Of a stretch of DNA of 49,230 nucleotides, positions 25,911-34,854 are shown piece by piece. Within the stretch, counting starts at the first letter, position 1. Each line of letters starts with the position of its first letter. Source of the stretch: Microcystis elabens FACHB-917 (lineage in GTDB: Bacteria; Cyanobacteriota; Cyanobacteriia; PCC-6307; Cyanobiaceae); the NCBI RefSeq assembly GCF_014698445.1, contig NZ_JACJSZ010000021.1:1-49230 (forward strand). Direction: 5' to 3'. Below the pieces are notes generated by a model. That model did no database searches, was not told the DNA's origin, and saw only the letters and a list, made by a program, of their open reading frames with translations. Position numbers and translations under genes: made by a program.

Positions 25911-27854
25911 ACCGGCCCTGGCCTCATGGGCCTCCACAAGGGTGCGGAAGCTGTCGCCGTCGATGGTCTCCTGCTCGATCAGCAGGTTGACCAGCTCGTC
26001 GAGCAGTTCGCGCCTGGGGGTCAGCAGGGCGACGGCCTTTTCCAGGGCCTCGGAGGCCAGCTGGCGCACCTGCTCGTCGATGCGGTTGCCGGTACGCACC
26101 GACGTGTGGGGGGTGGAGCGGATCCAGTCACGGCCGAGGAACACCTCCTCCCCCTCCTCCTCCAGGGCCATGGGCCCCAGGCTGGAGAAGCCATAGCGCA
26201 GCACCATGTCGCGGCAGATGCGGCGCACCAGCTGCAGATCGCTGCTGGCCCCCTGGGTCACCTCGCTGGGGCCGAACACCACCAGTTCGGCGGCCCGACC
26301 GCCCAGGGCCACCACCAGCCGGGCCCGCAGGTAGGCCTTGCTGATCAGCCCCGAATCGAGGATGTCCTCATCGGGCATGGTGCGGGCGAAGCCCCCCACG
26401 CCGCCGGCCCGGGGCAGCAGGGTCACCTTGTCGAGCCGGTCGGCGTGGGGCAGCAGGGTGGTGAGCAGGGCGTGGCCGATCTCGTGGTACGCGATCAGGC
26501 GCTTCTTGGCGCTGTCCTGGAGCGGGGCGGCGGCGAGCCCCATGGTGATCCGCTCGAGGGCATCGCCGATGGCCTGGTCGTCGACCTGGCTCTTCTGACG
26601 CCGGGCCGTGAGGATGGCCGCCTCGTTGAGCAGGTTGGCCAGGTCGGCACCGGAGAAGCCGGGGGTGCGGCGGGCCCAGTCGGCCAGGGAGACCTCCTCG
26701 GCCAGGGGCCTGGTGCGGGCGTGGACCGAGAGGATCTCCTCCCGGCCGGCGCGGTCCGGCAGGTCAACGCTGATGCGGCGATCGAAGCGGCCGGGCCGCA
26801 GCAGGGCCGTGTCGAGCACGTCGAGCCGGTTGGTGGCGGCCAGCAGGATCACGCCCGAGTTGTCCTCGAAGCCATCCATCTCGGTGAGCAGCTGGTTGAG
26901 GGTCTGCTCACGTTCGTCGTTGCCGCCACCGATGCCGGCCCCCCGCTGGCGGCCCACCGCATCGATCTCGTCGATGAAGATGATGCAGGGCGCCTTGGCC
27001 TTCGCCTGGCGGAACAGATCCCGCACCCGGCTGGCCCCGACGCCCACGAACATCTCGACGAATTCGGTGGCGGCCATCGAGAAGAAGGGCACCCCGGCCT
27101 CACCGGCGATGGCGCGGGCCAGCAGCGTCTTGCCGGTGCCGGGCGGACCGACCAGGAGGACTCCCTTGGGAATGCGGGCGCCGATCGAAGTGAAGCGCTC
27201 GGGGGTCTTGAGGAAGGTCACCACTTCCTGGAGTTCCTCCTTGGCCTCGGCGATGCCGGCCACGTCCTCGAAGCGCACGGAGATCGCTCCCTCCTCCTGC
27301 AGGCGGGGCTGGCTGCGGCCGAAGCCCATCGCCTTGTTGGCCACCTGGGCGGAGCGGCGCACCAGCAGCACCAGGCCGGCGATCAGCAGCGCCACCAGCA
27401 GTCCGTTGGTGACCAGACCGGCCATGGCGTCGTCGCGCCGCTCGTCCCGCACCGTCAGCGGCACCCGGGCCTGCTCTGCGGTGCGCAGCAGCTGCTGGTT
27501 GTCGCTGAACACCGCCACCTGGCGGCTGCGGCCGTCCTGGAAGGTGGCGGTCACCACCCGCTGGGCAGGGGCGAGCTCCAGCCTCTTGATCTTTCTGGCT
27601 TCGATGTCCCGCAGCAGCTGGCTGTAGGAGGGGGCCCCTGCTCCCTGGCCCCCCAGACTGAAGCCCGGGCTGACCGGAGGGGCGGGCTTCGGGGCGGCAG
27701 GGGCCGGAGTAGCCGCAGGGGCGGATGGCGCAACGGTCTCGTTCCCGGGCGAGGCCTGGCCGGTGGAGATCCTTGCCGGCTCCGGAGGAGAACTGCTGCT
27801 CAAAGGCCTGGCGTCCTTTTCAGGAGGTGCTTTGCGATCTTCAACTGTAGCCAT
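25848..27854 (-). CDS. ftsH: ATP-dependent zinc metalloprotease FtsH (single-helix variant with Pro-rich N-terminus)
   Basis: This is a membrane AAA+ protease; cyanobacterial homologues degrade damaged photosystem II proteins. From ATG 27854 there are 668 residues: a Pro/Ala/Ser-rich segment (15-75), a small periplasmic-like domain (76-145) and one membrane helix (147-165). The AAA module has Walker A GPPGTGKT (236-243), Walker B IIFIDEID (291-298) and the RPGRFDR region. The peptidase has HEIGH (457-461) and a third zinc ligand in QGASSDLQ. Most FtsH have two N-terminal helices; the first is not seen here. An earlier in-frame start at 27950 would add a stretch overlapping the rpmF promoter. 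The C-terminus overlaps the convergent cupin gene. Confidence 0.93.
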   Translation of the reverse strand: MATVEDRKAPPEKDARPLSSSSPPEPARISTGQASPGNETVAPSAPAATPAPAAPKPAPPVSPGFSLGGQGAGAPSYSQLLRDIEARKIKRLELAPAQRVVTATFQDGRSRQVAVFSDNQQLLRTAEQARVPLTVRDERRDDAMAGLVTNGLLVALLIAGLVLLVRRSAQVANKAMGFGRSQPRLQEEGAISVRFEDVAGIAEAKEELQEVVTFLKTPERFTSIGARIPKGVLLVGPPGTGKTLLARAIAGEAGVPFFSMAATEFVEMFVGVGASRVRDLFRQAKAKAPCIIFIDEIDAVGRQRGAGIGGGNDEREQTLNQLLTEMDGFEDNSGVILLAATNRLDVLDTALLRPGRFDRRISVDLPDRAGREEILSVHARTRPLAEEVSLADWARRTPGFSGADLANLLNEAAILTARRQKSQVDDQAIGDALERITMGLAAAPLQDSAKKRLIAYHEIGHALLTTLLPHADRLDKVTLLPRAGGVGGFARTMPDEDILDSGLISKAYLRARLVVALGGRAAELVVFGPSEVTQGASSDLQLVRRICRDMVLRYGFSSLGPMALEEEGEEVFLGRDWIRSTPHTSVRTGNRIDEQVRQLASEALEKAVALLTPRRELLDELVNLLIEQETIDGDSFRTLVEAHEARAGSAFAGQAGGKADVEAAQVGV

Positions 27855-27909
27855 TTGACGAAAGGCGAGTCGGCGCAGCAGGATCGTTGTTTGGCAGTGA
27901 GTTAAAGGG

Positions 27910-28092
27910 ATGGCCGTTCCCAAGAAGAAAACCTCCAAGGGCAAGCGCAATCAGCGCCACGCCCATTGGAAGGCCAAGGCCGGTGTGGCGGCCCGGAAGG
28001 CCATGTCACTCGGCAAGGCTGTTCTGAGCGGCCGCGCCCAGGGCTTCGTCTACCCGATTGCCGAGGACGCCGAAGCCGGCGACGAGAGCTGA
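27910..28092 (+). CDS. rpmF: 50S ribosomal protein L32
   Basis: This 60-residue ribosomal protein begins with the classic [21 protein letters not shown], of the Cys-less cyanobacterial type. It diverges from ftsH with 55 bases between the starts, which must hold both promoters. Its last 43 bases overlap the end of the convergent glycerate kinase gene. Confidence 0.95.
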   Translation: MAVPKKKTSKGKRNQRHAHWKAKAGVAARKAMSLGKAVLSGRAQGFVYPIAEDAEAGDES

Positions 28093-29054
28093 GCGCCCAG
28101 GGGGCGGGCACGCCGGCGACCGTCGAGGATCACTCCCCCCATCAGCGGGACCCCTGACCCGGCGGCCTCGGCCTTTCTGGGCCATCCTTCGGCAAGTTCG
28201 CCGTGGGATCGCAGCAACGGATCCTGGTAGAGCGCCGGCGGCAGGGAATGGAGGCTGGCCCGCACCAGCCCCTCGAGTTGACTGCCGTCGAGCCATCCGC
28301 CGCCGCTCCGGCGCTGGCGGGCCTCAGCCTGAAAACGCCAGCGGCGCGGCAGGCTCCAGCGCTCCGGACGCAGCAGCCAGAGGCCGTCACAGGCGCTCCA
28401 GAGCTCCTCGTAGGCGGCCAGGTGCCCGTCCCAGCGGGGCAGCCAGCGGCGTTCCAGCTCGTTCAGCGGCTCCAGCCCGGCCCCGCTCCCCATCCGCTCC
28501 CCCAGCGCCTGTGGGCCCAGGGCCCGGCAGCCCATCAGCCAGCCCTCGATCAGCAGCGCCTCGGCGGGGTCCTCCCGCCAGCCGCTCCGCTCGCCGTCGC
28601 CGCCGGCCAGGGTCTTGTCGAAGCGGGGCAGCCGCAGCGTCCCCCTGGCCCGCCAGCGGGCCAGGGCGTCCATCAGCAGTGGCAGGTCGTGGCTGCCGGG
28701 CGGGACCCGGCTCACTCCGAAGGGGTTGCCCGCCAGCAGCGCGCGCCGTTCGCGGGCCGGCCGGTAGAGGTCGTCGATCGACACCACCACCAGCTTCAGG
28801 CCCCCGAGGGCGGCGAGGCGCTCCAGGGCACGGCCCAGGCTGGTCTTGCCGGCGCCCACCGGCCCGTTAAGGGCCAGCAGGGGATGGCGGCGGGCCGCTC
28901 CAGTGCGCAGGCCGTCCTCCAGCCGCCGCAGCAACGGCAGGGCCAGGTGCCGCAGAAGGGTGGGGTGCACCGGGCCCAGGTCCCCCGCCTGCGCCAGCCG
29001 CCAGTCCCAGGCGTCCGTCGCCGGCTCCGAGGGCGCCGGCGGCTCAGGTTCCAA
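28050..29054 (-). CDS. glyK: D-glycerate 3-kinase (plant/cyanobacterial GLYK type)
   Basis: The enzyme phosphorylates glycerate to 3-phosphoglycerate, the last step of photorespiration. The 334-residue protein has a P-loop GPVGAGKT (64-71), the kinase block [18 protein letters not shown] (about 88-105), [12 protein letters not shown] and [15 protein letters not shown], then [12 protein letters not shown] with Walker-B-like character. These match plant GLYK rather than bacterial GlxK. The start is uncertain: TTG at 29054 overlaps the end of the Ycf20-like gene by 11 bases. The C-terminus overlaps rpmF. Confidence 0.88.
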   Translation of the reverse strand: MEPEPPAPSEPATDAWDWRLAQAGDLGPVHPTLLRHLALPLLRRLEDGLRTGAARRHPLLALNGPVGAGKTSLGRALERLAALGGLKLVVVSIDDLYRPARERRALLAGNPFGVSRVPPGSHDLPLLMDALARWRARGTLRLPRFDKTLAGGDGERSGWREDPAEALLIEGWLMGCRALGPQALGERMGSGAGLEPLNELERRWLPRWDGHLAAYEELWSACDGLWLLRPERWSLPRRWRFQAEARQRRSGGGWLDGSQLEGLVRASLHSLPPALYQDPLLRSHGELAEGWPRKAEAAGSGVPLMGGVILDGRRRARPLGAQLSSPASASSAIG

Positions 29055-29391
29055 CCTTGAAGGCCTCGAGGACGATCGAATAGGTGGCCCCCATGCGCAG
29101 GTTGTCCACCAGCACCCAGGCCAGGGGGGGCTCCCTGTCGACCATCCGGGTGCGTAGCCGCACCAGCGTCTCGAACGTCAGCAGCAGGCCGAGCACTACC
29201 GCCGGGCGGCCCCCCGGGGTGGTGAACAGCAGCAGGCTGGTGAGGTTCTGACCGGCGAAGAAGCCCAGCAGCAGCGCCAGGGCGGCCAGGCTGCCGGCCC
29301 GCCAGCTGCGACGCGCCACGCCGACCACCCGGTTACCCAGCCGGCTCACGAGCCCCTGGAAGCGGGTGCGCTGGACGGGGAGGCGGGTCAT
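29044..29391 (-). CDS. Ycf20-like (DUF565) membrane protein
   Basis: From ATG 29391 the protein is 115 residues with two hydrophobic segments (LAALALLLGFFAGQNLTSLL, and PAVVLGLLLTFETLV). It has the DUF565/Ycf20 ending [15 protein letters not shown], close to the LTYGLFLDAFKLGS of plastid Ycf20. Ycf20 relatives are linked to thylakoid function and photoprotection in algae; direct function is not settled. It is coupled to the phosphatase gene upstream (ATGA) and overlaps glycerate kinase, so the three form an operon. Confidence 0.82.
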   Translation of the reverse strand: MTRLPVQRTRFQGLVSRLGNRVVGVARRSWRAGSLAALALLLGFFAGQNLTSLLLFTTPGGRPAVVLGLLLTFETLVRLRTRMVDREPPLAWVLVDNLRMGATYSIVLEAFKVGT

Positions 29392-30149
29392 GGCGTGGCC
29401 AGCAGGCGCTCCAGCCACGACAGCGTCACCTGACCGCCGGGGCAAGGTGGTCCCTGGCTCACAACGGTCGGCTCCCCGGGGTCCCCCAGGCTGTCCACCA
29501 CCGCCAGCGCCCCGCTGAAACGGCCCTCCGGCTGCTCCCGCGTCGCCGCGCTCAGGCAGACCAGGCAGGGAAGCCCGGCACCGGTGGCGGCCGCCAGCCC
29601 GGCCGGGGAGTCCTCGAGGACCAGGACGCCGCCGGCCGCCTCACCCAGCTGCACCCGTGCCCGCCGGTAGGCCTCCGGATCGGGCTTCTTGCGGGCCACA
29701 TCCTCGCCGCAGACCCAGAACTCGAAGGCCCGCCCGAGCGCCGCCGGCGCCCCCTCCAGCAGGGCCCGCACGGCGCTGCGGCCGCTGGTGGTGACGATCG
29801 CCTGGCGCAGGCCCGCCGCCGCTGCGGCCTCCACCAGCCGGGCCACCCCGGGCCGCAGGCCGAGGCCGCCCCGCTGCACCAGCTCGGCGTAGAAGCCCTG
29901 CTTGCGGCGCTGCAGCTCCTCCACCAGCCCCCGCTCCGCCGGGCGGCCTTCCGCCTGCTCCAGGAAGGCGGCGATCCGCTCGTGGCCGCCGCCCACCGCC
30001 AGCAGCCGCCCGTAGGTGGGCCGATCCCAGCGCCAGGGCAGACCGGCGGCCTCGAAACTGCGGTTGAAGGCCACCCGGTGGCCCTCGAATTCCGTCTCGG
30101 CCAGGGTGCCGTCCACGTCCCAGAGCAGGGCCGACAGGGCCGGGGCCAT
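29388..30149 (-). CDS. cbbY: HAD-family phosphatase, CbbY-like
   Basis: CbbY dephosphorylates xylulose 1,5-bisphosphate, a misfire inhibitor of Rubisco. From Met at 30149 the protein is 253 residues. Motif 1 is LLWDVDGTLAETEFEGHRVAFN (Asp11, Asp13), and EGHR-x-AFN with LPWRWDRPTYGRLLAVGGGHERI is the CbbY-type cap. Motif 2 is AIVTTSGR, motif 3 holds KKPDPEAYRRA, and motif 4 is VLVLEDSPAGLAAA. Sitting in an operon with glycerate kinase, a photorespiration gene, fits a Calvin-cycle housekeeping role. Specificity is inferred from cap similarity. Confidence 0.85.
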   Translation of the reverse strand: MAPALSALLWDVDGTLAETEFEGHRVAFNRSFEAAGLPWRWDRPTYGRLLAVGGGHERIAAFLEQAEGRPAERGLVEELQRRKQGFYAELVQRGGLGLRPGVARLVEAAAAAGLRQAIVTTSGRSAVRALLEGAPAALGRAFEFWVCGEDVARKKPDPEAYRRARVQLGEAAGGVLVLEDSPAGLAAATGAGLPCLVCLSAATREQPEGRFSGALAVVDSLGDPGEPTVVSQGPPCPGGQVTLSWLERLLATP

Positions 30150-30237
30150 CGGGCGCCGCGCTTGTGTCCGCAACCAGGCTAAGGGGTGCGCCCCGCAGCC
30201 CCGCCTTCCACAATGCGGGGGCCCCGCCCCTACCTGG

Positions 30238-32154
30238 TTGCTCTCTGCCGTCGACGAGCGCCGCTGGTTGCTTCCCTCCCCCCTCGGCGGCGATGGCCCC
30301 GCCTCAGCGGCCGGAGCGGCGGATGTGGACCTGCCGGCCGAGCTGCTGGCGCTGCTGCGGCGTCGGGGTCTGGTGACGGCGGAGGCGGTGCGCCGGCTGC
30401 TCGATCCCGAGGCGGCCCCCGACCCGGAGACCCACTTCCCCGGCCTGTCGCTGGCGGTCGAGCGCCTGGTGCGCTGCTGCCGGGGGGCGGAGGTCGTGGC
30501 GATCTGCGGCGACTACGACGCCGACGGCATGACCAGCACCGCCCTGCTGGTGGGCGTGCTGCAGCGGCTCGGCGCGCGCCCCCGGGCCGCCATCCCCAGC
30601 CGCATGGAGGACGGCTACGGCCTCAACGCCGCCATGGTGGAGCGGCTGGCGGCCGAAGGGGTGAGGCTCCTGATCACCGTCGACAACGGCGTGGCCGCCA
30701 GTGAGGCCCTGGAGCGCGCCGCGGCCCTGCAGGTGGAGGTGATCCTCACCGACCACCACACCCTGCCGCCCCAGCTGCCGCCGCACCTGGCCCTGCTGCA
30801 TCCGGCGGTCACCCCGGAGGATTCCCCCTACCGGGGTCTGGCGGGGGTGGGGCTGGCCCATGTCCTGGCCACCGCCCTCTGCCGGCGGCTGCGCCACCGC
30901 CACGGACTGGAGATCGCCCTCAACCTGTTCTGCATCGGCACCATCGCCGACATGGCCCCACTGGAGGGGGTCAACCGCCGCTGGCTCCTCGATGGCCTGC
31001 CCCTGCTGGGCCGCAGCCCCCTGCCCGGTCTGCAGGCCCTGCAGCAGCTGGCGGGCCTGGAGAAGCACCGGGTCGATGCGGAGGCGGTGGGCTTCCAGCT
31101 GGCGCCGCGCATCAACGCCGTCGGCCGGCTGGGGGACCCCCAGCTGGTGGTCGACCTGCTGACGACGGAGGATCCCGAGCGGGCCCTGGAGCTGGCCCGT
31201 TCTTGCGACGCCCTCAACCGCCAGCGGCGGGAACTCTGCAGTGCGATCGAAGCGGAGGCCCTGGCCCTGCTGGAGGCCGATGGCCCCCACCGGCCGGCCT
31301 TCCTGCTGCTGGCCCAGGGCCACTGGCACCACGGCGTCATCGGCATCGTCGCTTCTCGGCTGGTGGAGCGCTTCGGCCGTCCCGTGGCCCTGCTGGCCGG
31401 GGAAGGGGGAGGCCGGCTGCGGGCGTCGGTGCGGGCCCCGAAGGGCTTCGCCGTCGACGCGGCCCTGACGGCCTGCGCCGACCTGCTGGAGCGCCACGGC
31501 GGCCACCCCGCCGCCGGCGGATTCACGGTGCGGGCCGAGAACGTCGCGGCCCTGCAGGAACGGCTCGATGCCCTCGCCAGCCGCTGGCTCGAGGCGGTGG
31601 GCGAGGGTCGCTCGGTGGAGCCGGAAGCCCTCCTGCGGCTGGAGCGCATCGACCGGGAGTTCTGGCGCCAGCTCCAGCGGCTGGCCCCCTTCGGCATCGG
31701 CCATCCCACCCCTCTGTTCTGGAGCAGCCGCTGCCAGGTGGTGGATCGGAAGCTGCTGCGCGGCGGCCACCTGCAGCTGCAGCTGGCCCAGGGGGAGGCG
31801 CGGCTGCGGGCGATCGCCTGGCGCTGGCAGGGTCCCGACCAGTGGACGGGCCCGGTGGATGTGGCCTACCGCCTGCGTCGCGATGACTGGCAGGGGGTGG
31901 AACGGTTCCAGCTGGAGCTGGAGGCGATCCGCTGCAGCGGCGGTGACACCGTGGTCCTGCAGCGCCACAACCGCACCTACTGGTGCCGCCGCCAGGGCGA
32001 CAGCCTGGTGATCCGCAATGCCGCCGGAGATGAACGGCGTGCCGCGATTCCGCCCGGCCTGACCGACCCCGCCGATTCGGGAGGCCATCCCCACCCCTAC
32101 GTTCAGGGACTGCTGCGGGAGGCGGCGATGGCCCTGGGGATGGTCGAAGGATGA
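30238..32154 (+). CDS. recJ: Single-stranded-DNA exonuclease RecJ
   Basis: RecJ is a 5'-3' single-strand DNA exonuclease for recombination and repair. About 638 residues from the TTG at 30238. The DHH phosphoesterase motifs are clear: VAICGDYDADGMTSTALL, LITVDNGVAASEA, LTDHHTLP, and GVGLAHVLATALC with FCIGTIADMAPL. The DHHA1 domain follows, with GIVASRLVERFGRPVALL and RHGGHPAAGGF, then an OB-type region (LQRLAPFGIGHPTPLF). No ATG is in frame near the start; TTG precedes the conserved W-x-x-P-like opening and is a best guess. The stop overlaps the CLC start (ATGA). Confidence 0.9.
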   Translation: MLSAVDERRWLLPSPLGGDGPASAAGAADVDLPAELLALLRRRGLVTAEAVRRLLDPEAAPDPETHFPGLSLAVERLVRCCRGAEVVAICGDYDADGMTSTALLVGVLQRLGARPRAAIPSRMEDGYGLNAAMVERLAAEGVRLLITVDNGVAASEALERAAALQVEVILTDHHTLPPQLPPHLALLHPAVTPEDSPYRGLAGVGLAHVLATALCRRLRHRHGLEIALNLFCIGTIADMAPLEGVNRRWLLDGLPLLGRSPLPGLQALQQLAGLEKHRVDAEAVGFQLAPRINAVGRLGDPQLVVDLLTTEDPERALELARSCDALNRQRRELCSAIEAEALALLEADGPHRPAFLLLAQGHWHHGVIGIVASRLVERFGRPVALLAGEGGGRLRASVRAPKGFAVDAALTACADLLERHGGHPAAGGFTVRAENVAALQERLDALASRWLEAVGEGRSVEPEALLRLERIDREFWRQLQRLAPFGIGHPTPLFWSSRCQVVDRKLLRGGHLQLQLAQGEARLRAIAWRWQGPDQWTGPVDVAYRLRRDDWQGVERFQLELEAIRCSGGDTVVLQRHNRTYWCRRQGDSLVIRNAAGDERRAAIPPGLTDPADSGGHPHPYVQGLLREAAMALGMVEG

Positions 32155-33584
32155 GCCGTTCTCCGCTCGGCCCGCTGCGTTCCCTTGTGCTCCTGGCCCT
32201 GGTGGGGGCGCTGGTGGGGCTGGCCTGCTGGCCGCTCAACCGCCTCGACCTGATCCAGGATCGGTTGCTCTCCACCCTGCCGGCCTTCAGCGGCGGCGGC
32301 TGGAGCGCGACCGCCTGGCTGCTGGCCCTGGCCCCGGTTCCCGTTGTGCCGCTGCTGCTGTGGCTCCAGCGGGGACCCTGGCGTCGCGGGGCCGGCTCGG
32401 GCATTCCCCAGGTGATGCTCTGCCTTGAGGATCCCCACCGGGGCACCCGGCTCCTCTCCGCCGCCTCGACGACTGAGCGGCTCGGGCTCTGGACCGCAGC
32501 CAGCCTGGCCCTGCTGCCCCTGGGTCGTGAAGGGCCGGTGGTGGAGGTGGGCGCGGCCGTGGGCCAGGCGCTGCTGGGGCGCTGGCCCGGTCTGCTACGC
32601 CGGGTCAGCCGGGGTCACCTGCTGGCCGCAGCGTCGGGGGCCGGGCTGGCCGGCGGTTTCAACACTCCCCTGATGGGCGTGGTGTTCGTGGTCGAGGAGC
32701 TCACCGGCAGCTTCCAGCAACGGCTGGTGTGGCCGGCGCTGGTGCTCTGCAGCCTGGCGGCCCTGGTGAGCGGCCTGGGCGGCCAGCCGATGTTCGCCCT
32801 GGGGATCAACCCCGACCCGTTGGAGGAGACCGCACAGCTGCTCTGGGCGATCCCGATCGGCCTCGGCGGCGGGGCCCTCGGTGGCGCCTTCGCCGGGGTC
32901 CTGGTGCGGGCCACGGGTCTGATCACTCCGATCGCCCGTCGCCAGCCCCTGAGAGTGGGACTGGCGGCGGGGGTGGGCCTGGCCCTGCTCACCCTGGCCA
33001 CGGGCGGAGCCAGTGGCGGAGATGGAGAAGCGTTGATGCGGCTGATCCTCGATCGGGACGCTGACGCCACCATCAACGGGTACTGGCTCATCCTGCTGGC
33101 CTCCCGCCTGCTCGGACCGGTGCTGGCGCTCTCGGCGGGGATTCCGGGCGGGCTGATCGATCCGGCCTTCGCCCTCGGCGGTGTGTTCGGCTCGGGGCTG
33201 GTGAGGATGCTGGGGGGGGACATCCACCTGGGCCTGGCGCTGGGCATGGCGGCGGGGCTGGCTGGTGCCACCCAGCTGCCGGTGATGACCGTCGGCTTCG
33301 CCATCCGCATGGCGGGCGACCAGCAGCTGATGCCGGGGCTGGTGGCCACTGCGGTGATCGCGGCCTACCTGGGCCGGGCGCTGCAGCGCCGACCGGTGTA
33401 CCACGCCCTGGCCGATCTCCTGGTGCCTGCGGGCTCAGAGGGCGCCGCGGCGGTAGTAGAGGATGAAGATCACGGCCGGACCGGCCAGGGTGATCAGGGC
33501 CAGGGCGCCGAAGTTGGAGATGAGGTGGAAGTCGATACCCATGATGCGGCTGCTGGGGAGGGGGACAATCGGCCAGGAGTGTAG
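32151..33584 (+). CDS. CLC-type chloride channel/antiporter
   Basis: The 477-residue membrane protein has the CLC selectivity blocks: [10 protein letters not shown] (81-90), [16 protein letters not shown] (about 124-139), [22 protein letters not shown] (about 163-184) and [22 protein letters not shown] (about 322-343). The GREGP glutamate is the gating or proton glutamate. It moves chloride, and in antiporters protons, across the membrane. After about residue 428 the frame continues as an unusual acidic, Gly-rich tail, which is exactly where psb30 runs antisense, so the tail may be a by-product of a lost stop. It is coupled to recJ by ATGA. Confidence 0.9.
   Translation: MSRSPLGPLRSLVLLALVGALVGLACWPLNRLDLIQDRLLSTLPAFSGGGWSATAWLLALAPVPVVPLLLWLQRGPWRRGAGSGIPQVMLCLEDPHRGTRLLSAASTTERLGLWTAASLALLPLGREGPVVEVGAAVGQALLGRWPGLLRRVSRGHLLAAASGAGLAGGFNTPLMGVVFVVEELTGSFQQRLVWPALVLCSLAALVSGLGGQPMFALGINPDPLEETAQLLWAIPIGLGGGALGGAFAGVLVRATGLITPIARRQPLRVGLAAGVGLALLTLATGGASGGDGEALMRLILDRDADATINGYWLILLASRLLGPVLALSAGIPGGLIDPAFALGGVFGSGLVRMLGGDIHLGLALGMAAGLAGATQLPVMTVGFAIRMAGDQQLMPGLVATAVIAAYLGRALQRRPVYHALADLLVPAGSEGAAAVVEDEDHGRTGQGDQGQGAEVGDEVEVDTHDAAAGEGDNRPGV
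33435..33542 (-). CDS. psb30: Photosystem II protein Psb30 (Ycf12)
   Basis: A 35-codon gene on the minus strand encodes a single-helix protein opening [16 protein letters not shown]. Its ending [15 protein letters not shown] closely matches the Psb30/Ycf12 pattern (GP-x2-IFLL-x3-RRGNL). Psb30 is a one-helix subunit of the photosystem II core near cytochrome b559. It lies wholly inside the 3' tail of the convergent CLC reading frame. No strong Shine-Dalgarno is visible. It is too short for most automatic calls, but the match is distinctive. Confidence 0.85.
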   Translation of the reverse strand: MGIDFHLISNFGALALITLAGPAVIFILYYRRGAL

Positions 33585-33631
33585 GTCGCCCGCCGGCCGC
33601 GGGCTGGGATGACGGCGCCGGGTGTGAGTGA

Positions 33632-34015
33632 ATGGAACGAACGCGAGGCGTCCCCGTGCCCCGATCCGAGCACTGGCAGTGCATCAGCGGCTGCGGTTCC
33701 TGCTGCCGCCTCGATCCGGCCCTGCGGGGCGATGCGATCGAAGCCCTCGATCCCGACCAACAGGAGCGCTACGCCGCGATGGTGGGGGAGGATGGCTGGT
33801 GCCGCCATTTCGACACCGGCCTGCGTCGCTGCCGCATCTATGAGGATCGGCCCGATTTCTGCCGGGTCGATCAGCTCGTCGCCCTGTTCGGCCAGCCAGG
33901 GGACGACCCCGACGCCCTGGCCATCGCCTCCTGCCGCCAGCAGATCCGCGCCGAGCTGGGCGGGCGTCACCCGGTGATGCGCCGTTTCCTGCGGACGATC
34001 CGCCAGGTCCCATGA
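33632..34015 (+). CDS. YkgJ-type cysteine-cluster protein
   Basis: The 127-residue protein carries [13 protein letters not shown] (C-x3-C-x2-CC), [21 protein letters not shown] and a late Cys, the pattern of the YkgJ (UPF0153-like) family thought to bind a metal or Fe-S cluster. Function is unknown. ATG at 33632 is taken; GTG at 33656 after GAGG is an equally good start and would remove eight residues. The stop overlaps the next gene by 4 bases. Confidence 0.82.
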   Translation: MERTRGVPVPRSEHWQCISGCGSCCRLDPALRGDAIEALDPDQQERYAAMVGEDGWCRHFDTGLRRCRIYEDRPDFCRVDQLVALFGQPGDDPDALAIASCRQQIRAELGGRHPVMRRFLRTIRQVP

Positions 34016-34350
34016 GCAGCGCACCCGAGTCCCCGGCGCCCTCCAACTGGATCACGGTGTTCCTGAGCACCGCCACCACCGTCTTCCTGGCCGAACTCGG
34101 CGACAAGACCCAGCTGGCCGCCCTGCTGCTCTCGGCCCAGTCAGGCCGGCCGTTCACCGTGTTCCTGGGGGCCTCGCTCGCCCTGATCTGCTCCAGCCTG
34201 GTGGGCGTGCTGCTGGGGCGCTGGCTGTCCACCGTCATGCCGCCCCACCAGCTGGAGCGGGCGGCGGGGATCCTGATGGTGGCCCTGGGGCTGTGGCTGG
34301 GCCGCCAGGCGGTGCTGCACCTGGCACCGCTCCATCTCCTCAACGCCTGA
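34012..34350 (+). CDS. UPF0016/Gdt1-family half transporter, first copy
   Basis: The 112-residue protein is half of a UPF0016 (TMEM165/Gdt1/Mnx) cation transporter, with one copy of the signature FLAELGDKTQLAALL (about 24-38) and three membrane helices. Full-length relatives carry two such repeats and export manganese from the cytoplasm to the thylakoid lumen or periplasm. The second half is the next gene, 20 bases downstream, so the working unit is probably a heterodimer. The acidic E-x-GD motif is the expected ion site. Confidence 0.88.
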   Translation: MSSAPESPAPSNWITVFLSTATTVFLAELGDKTQLAALLLSAQSGRPFTVFLGASLALICSSLVGVLLGRWLSTVMPPHQLERAAGILMVALGLWLGRQAVLHLAPLHLLNA

Positions 34351-34369
34351 GTCCGTCACCCCCCAAGCC

Positions 34370-34711
34370 ATGCCGTTCGCCCTGCTTGCCTCCACCTTCG
34401 CCACCGTCTTCCTGGCGGAGCTCGGTGACAAGACCCAGCTGGCCATCGTCAGCATCAGCGGCACCTCCAGCCGGCCCGGGGCCGTGTTCGCCGGGAGTGC
34501 CTTCGCCCTGGTGCTGGCCAGCCTGGTGGGGGCGGCGGCGGGCGGCTCCCTCTCCAGCGTGGTTCCCACCGATGGGCTGCAGCTGGCGGCCTCCGCCGGC
34601 TTCCTGATCATCGGCACCCGCCTGATCCTGCGCTCCGGGGCGGAGGACGGCGAGGCCCTCGCCGCTGCCGCCGAGGTTGGCGGCGAGGAGCCCGAGACCC
34701 CCGCTCCCTAG
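34370..34711 (+). CDS. UPF0016/Gdt1-family half transporter, second copy
   Basis: The 113-residue partner of the preceding gene has its own FLAELGDKTQLAIVS (about 14-28) and three helices, with an acidic hydrophilic tail (EDGEALAAAAEVGGEEPETP). The two halves are only moderately alike, which suggests an old duplication with specialisation. Likely substrate is Mn2+ or Ca2+ by family. Confidence 0.88.
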   Translation: MPFALLASTFATVFLAELGDKTQLAIVSISGTSSRPGAVFAGSAFALVLASLVGAAAGGSLSSVVPTDGLQLAASAGFLIIGTRLILRSGAEDGEALAAAAEVGGEEPETPAP

Positions 34712-34854
34712 AGTCACCGGGTCATGCTCGCCGTGAGGGCGGGCGCTCCCGGACCATCGCCCGTCCACGGAGGCCGACGACCTCCCCGGTGCTCCGGACC
34801 ACCCTGGTCAACGCGCTGCTCCGGCAGCGCCATCCACCGCGTATTCCCCATCCG

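Noticed and set aside
25926-27905. 659-codon plus-strand frame opposite ftsH
   Set aside because: Shadow of a gene with intact AAA and HEIGH motifs.
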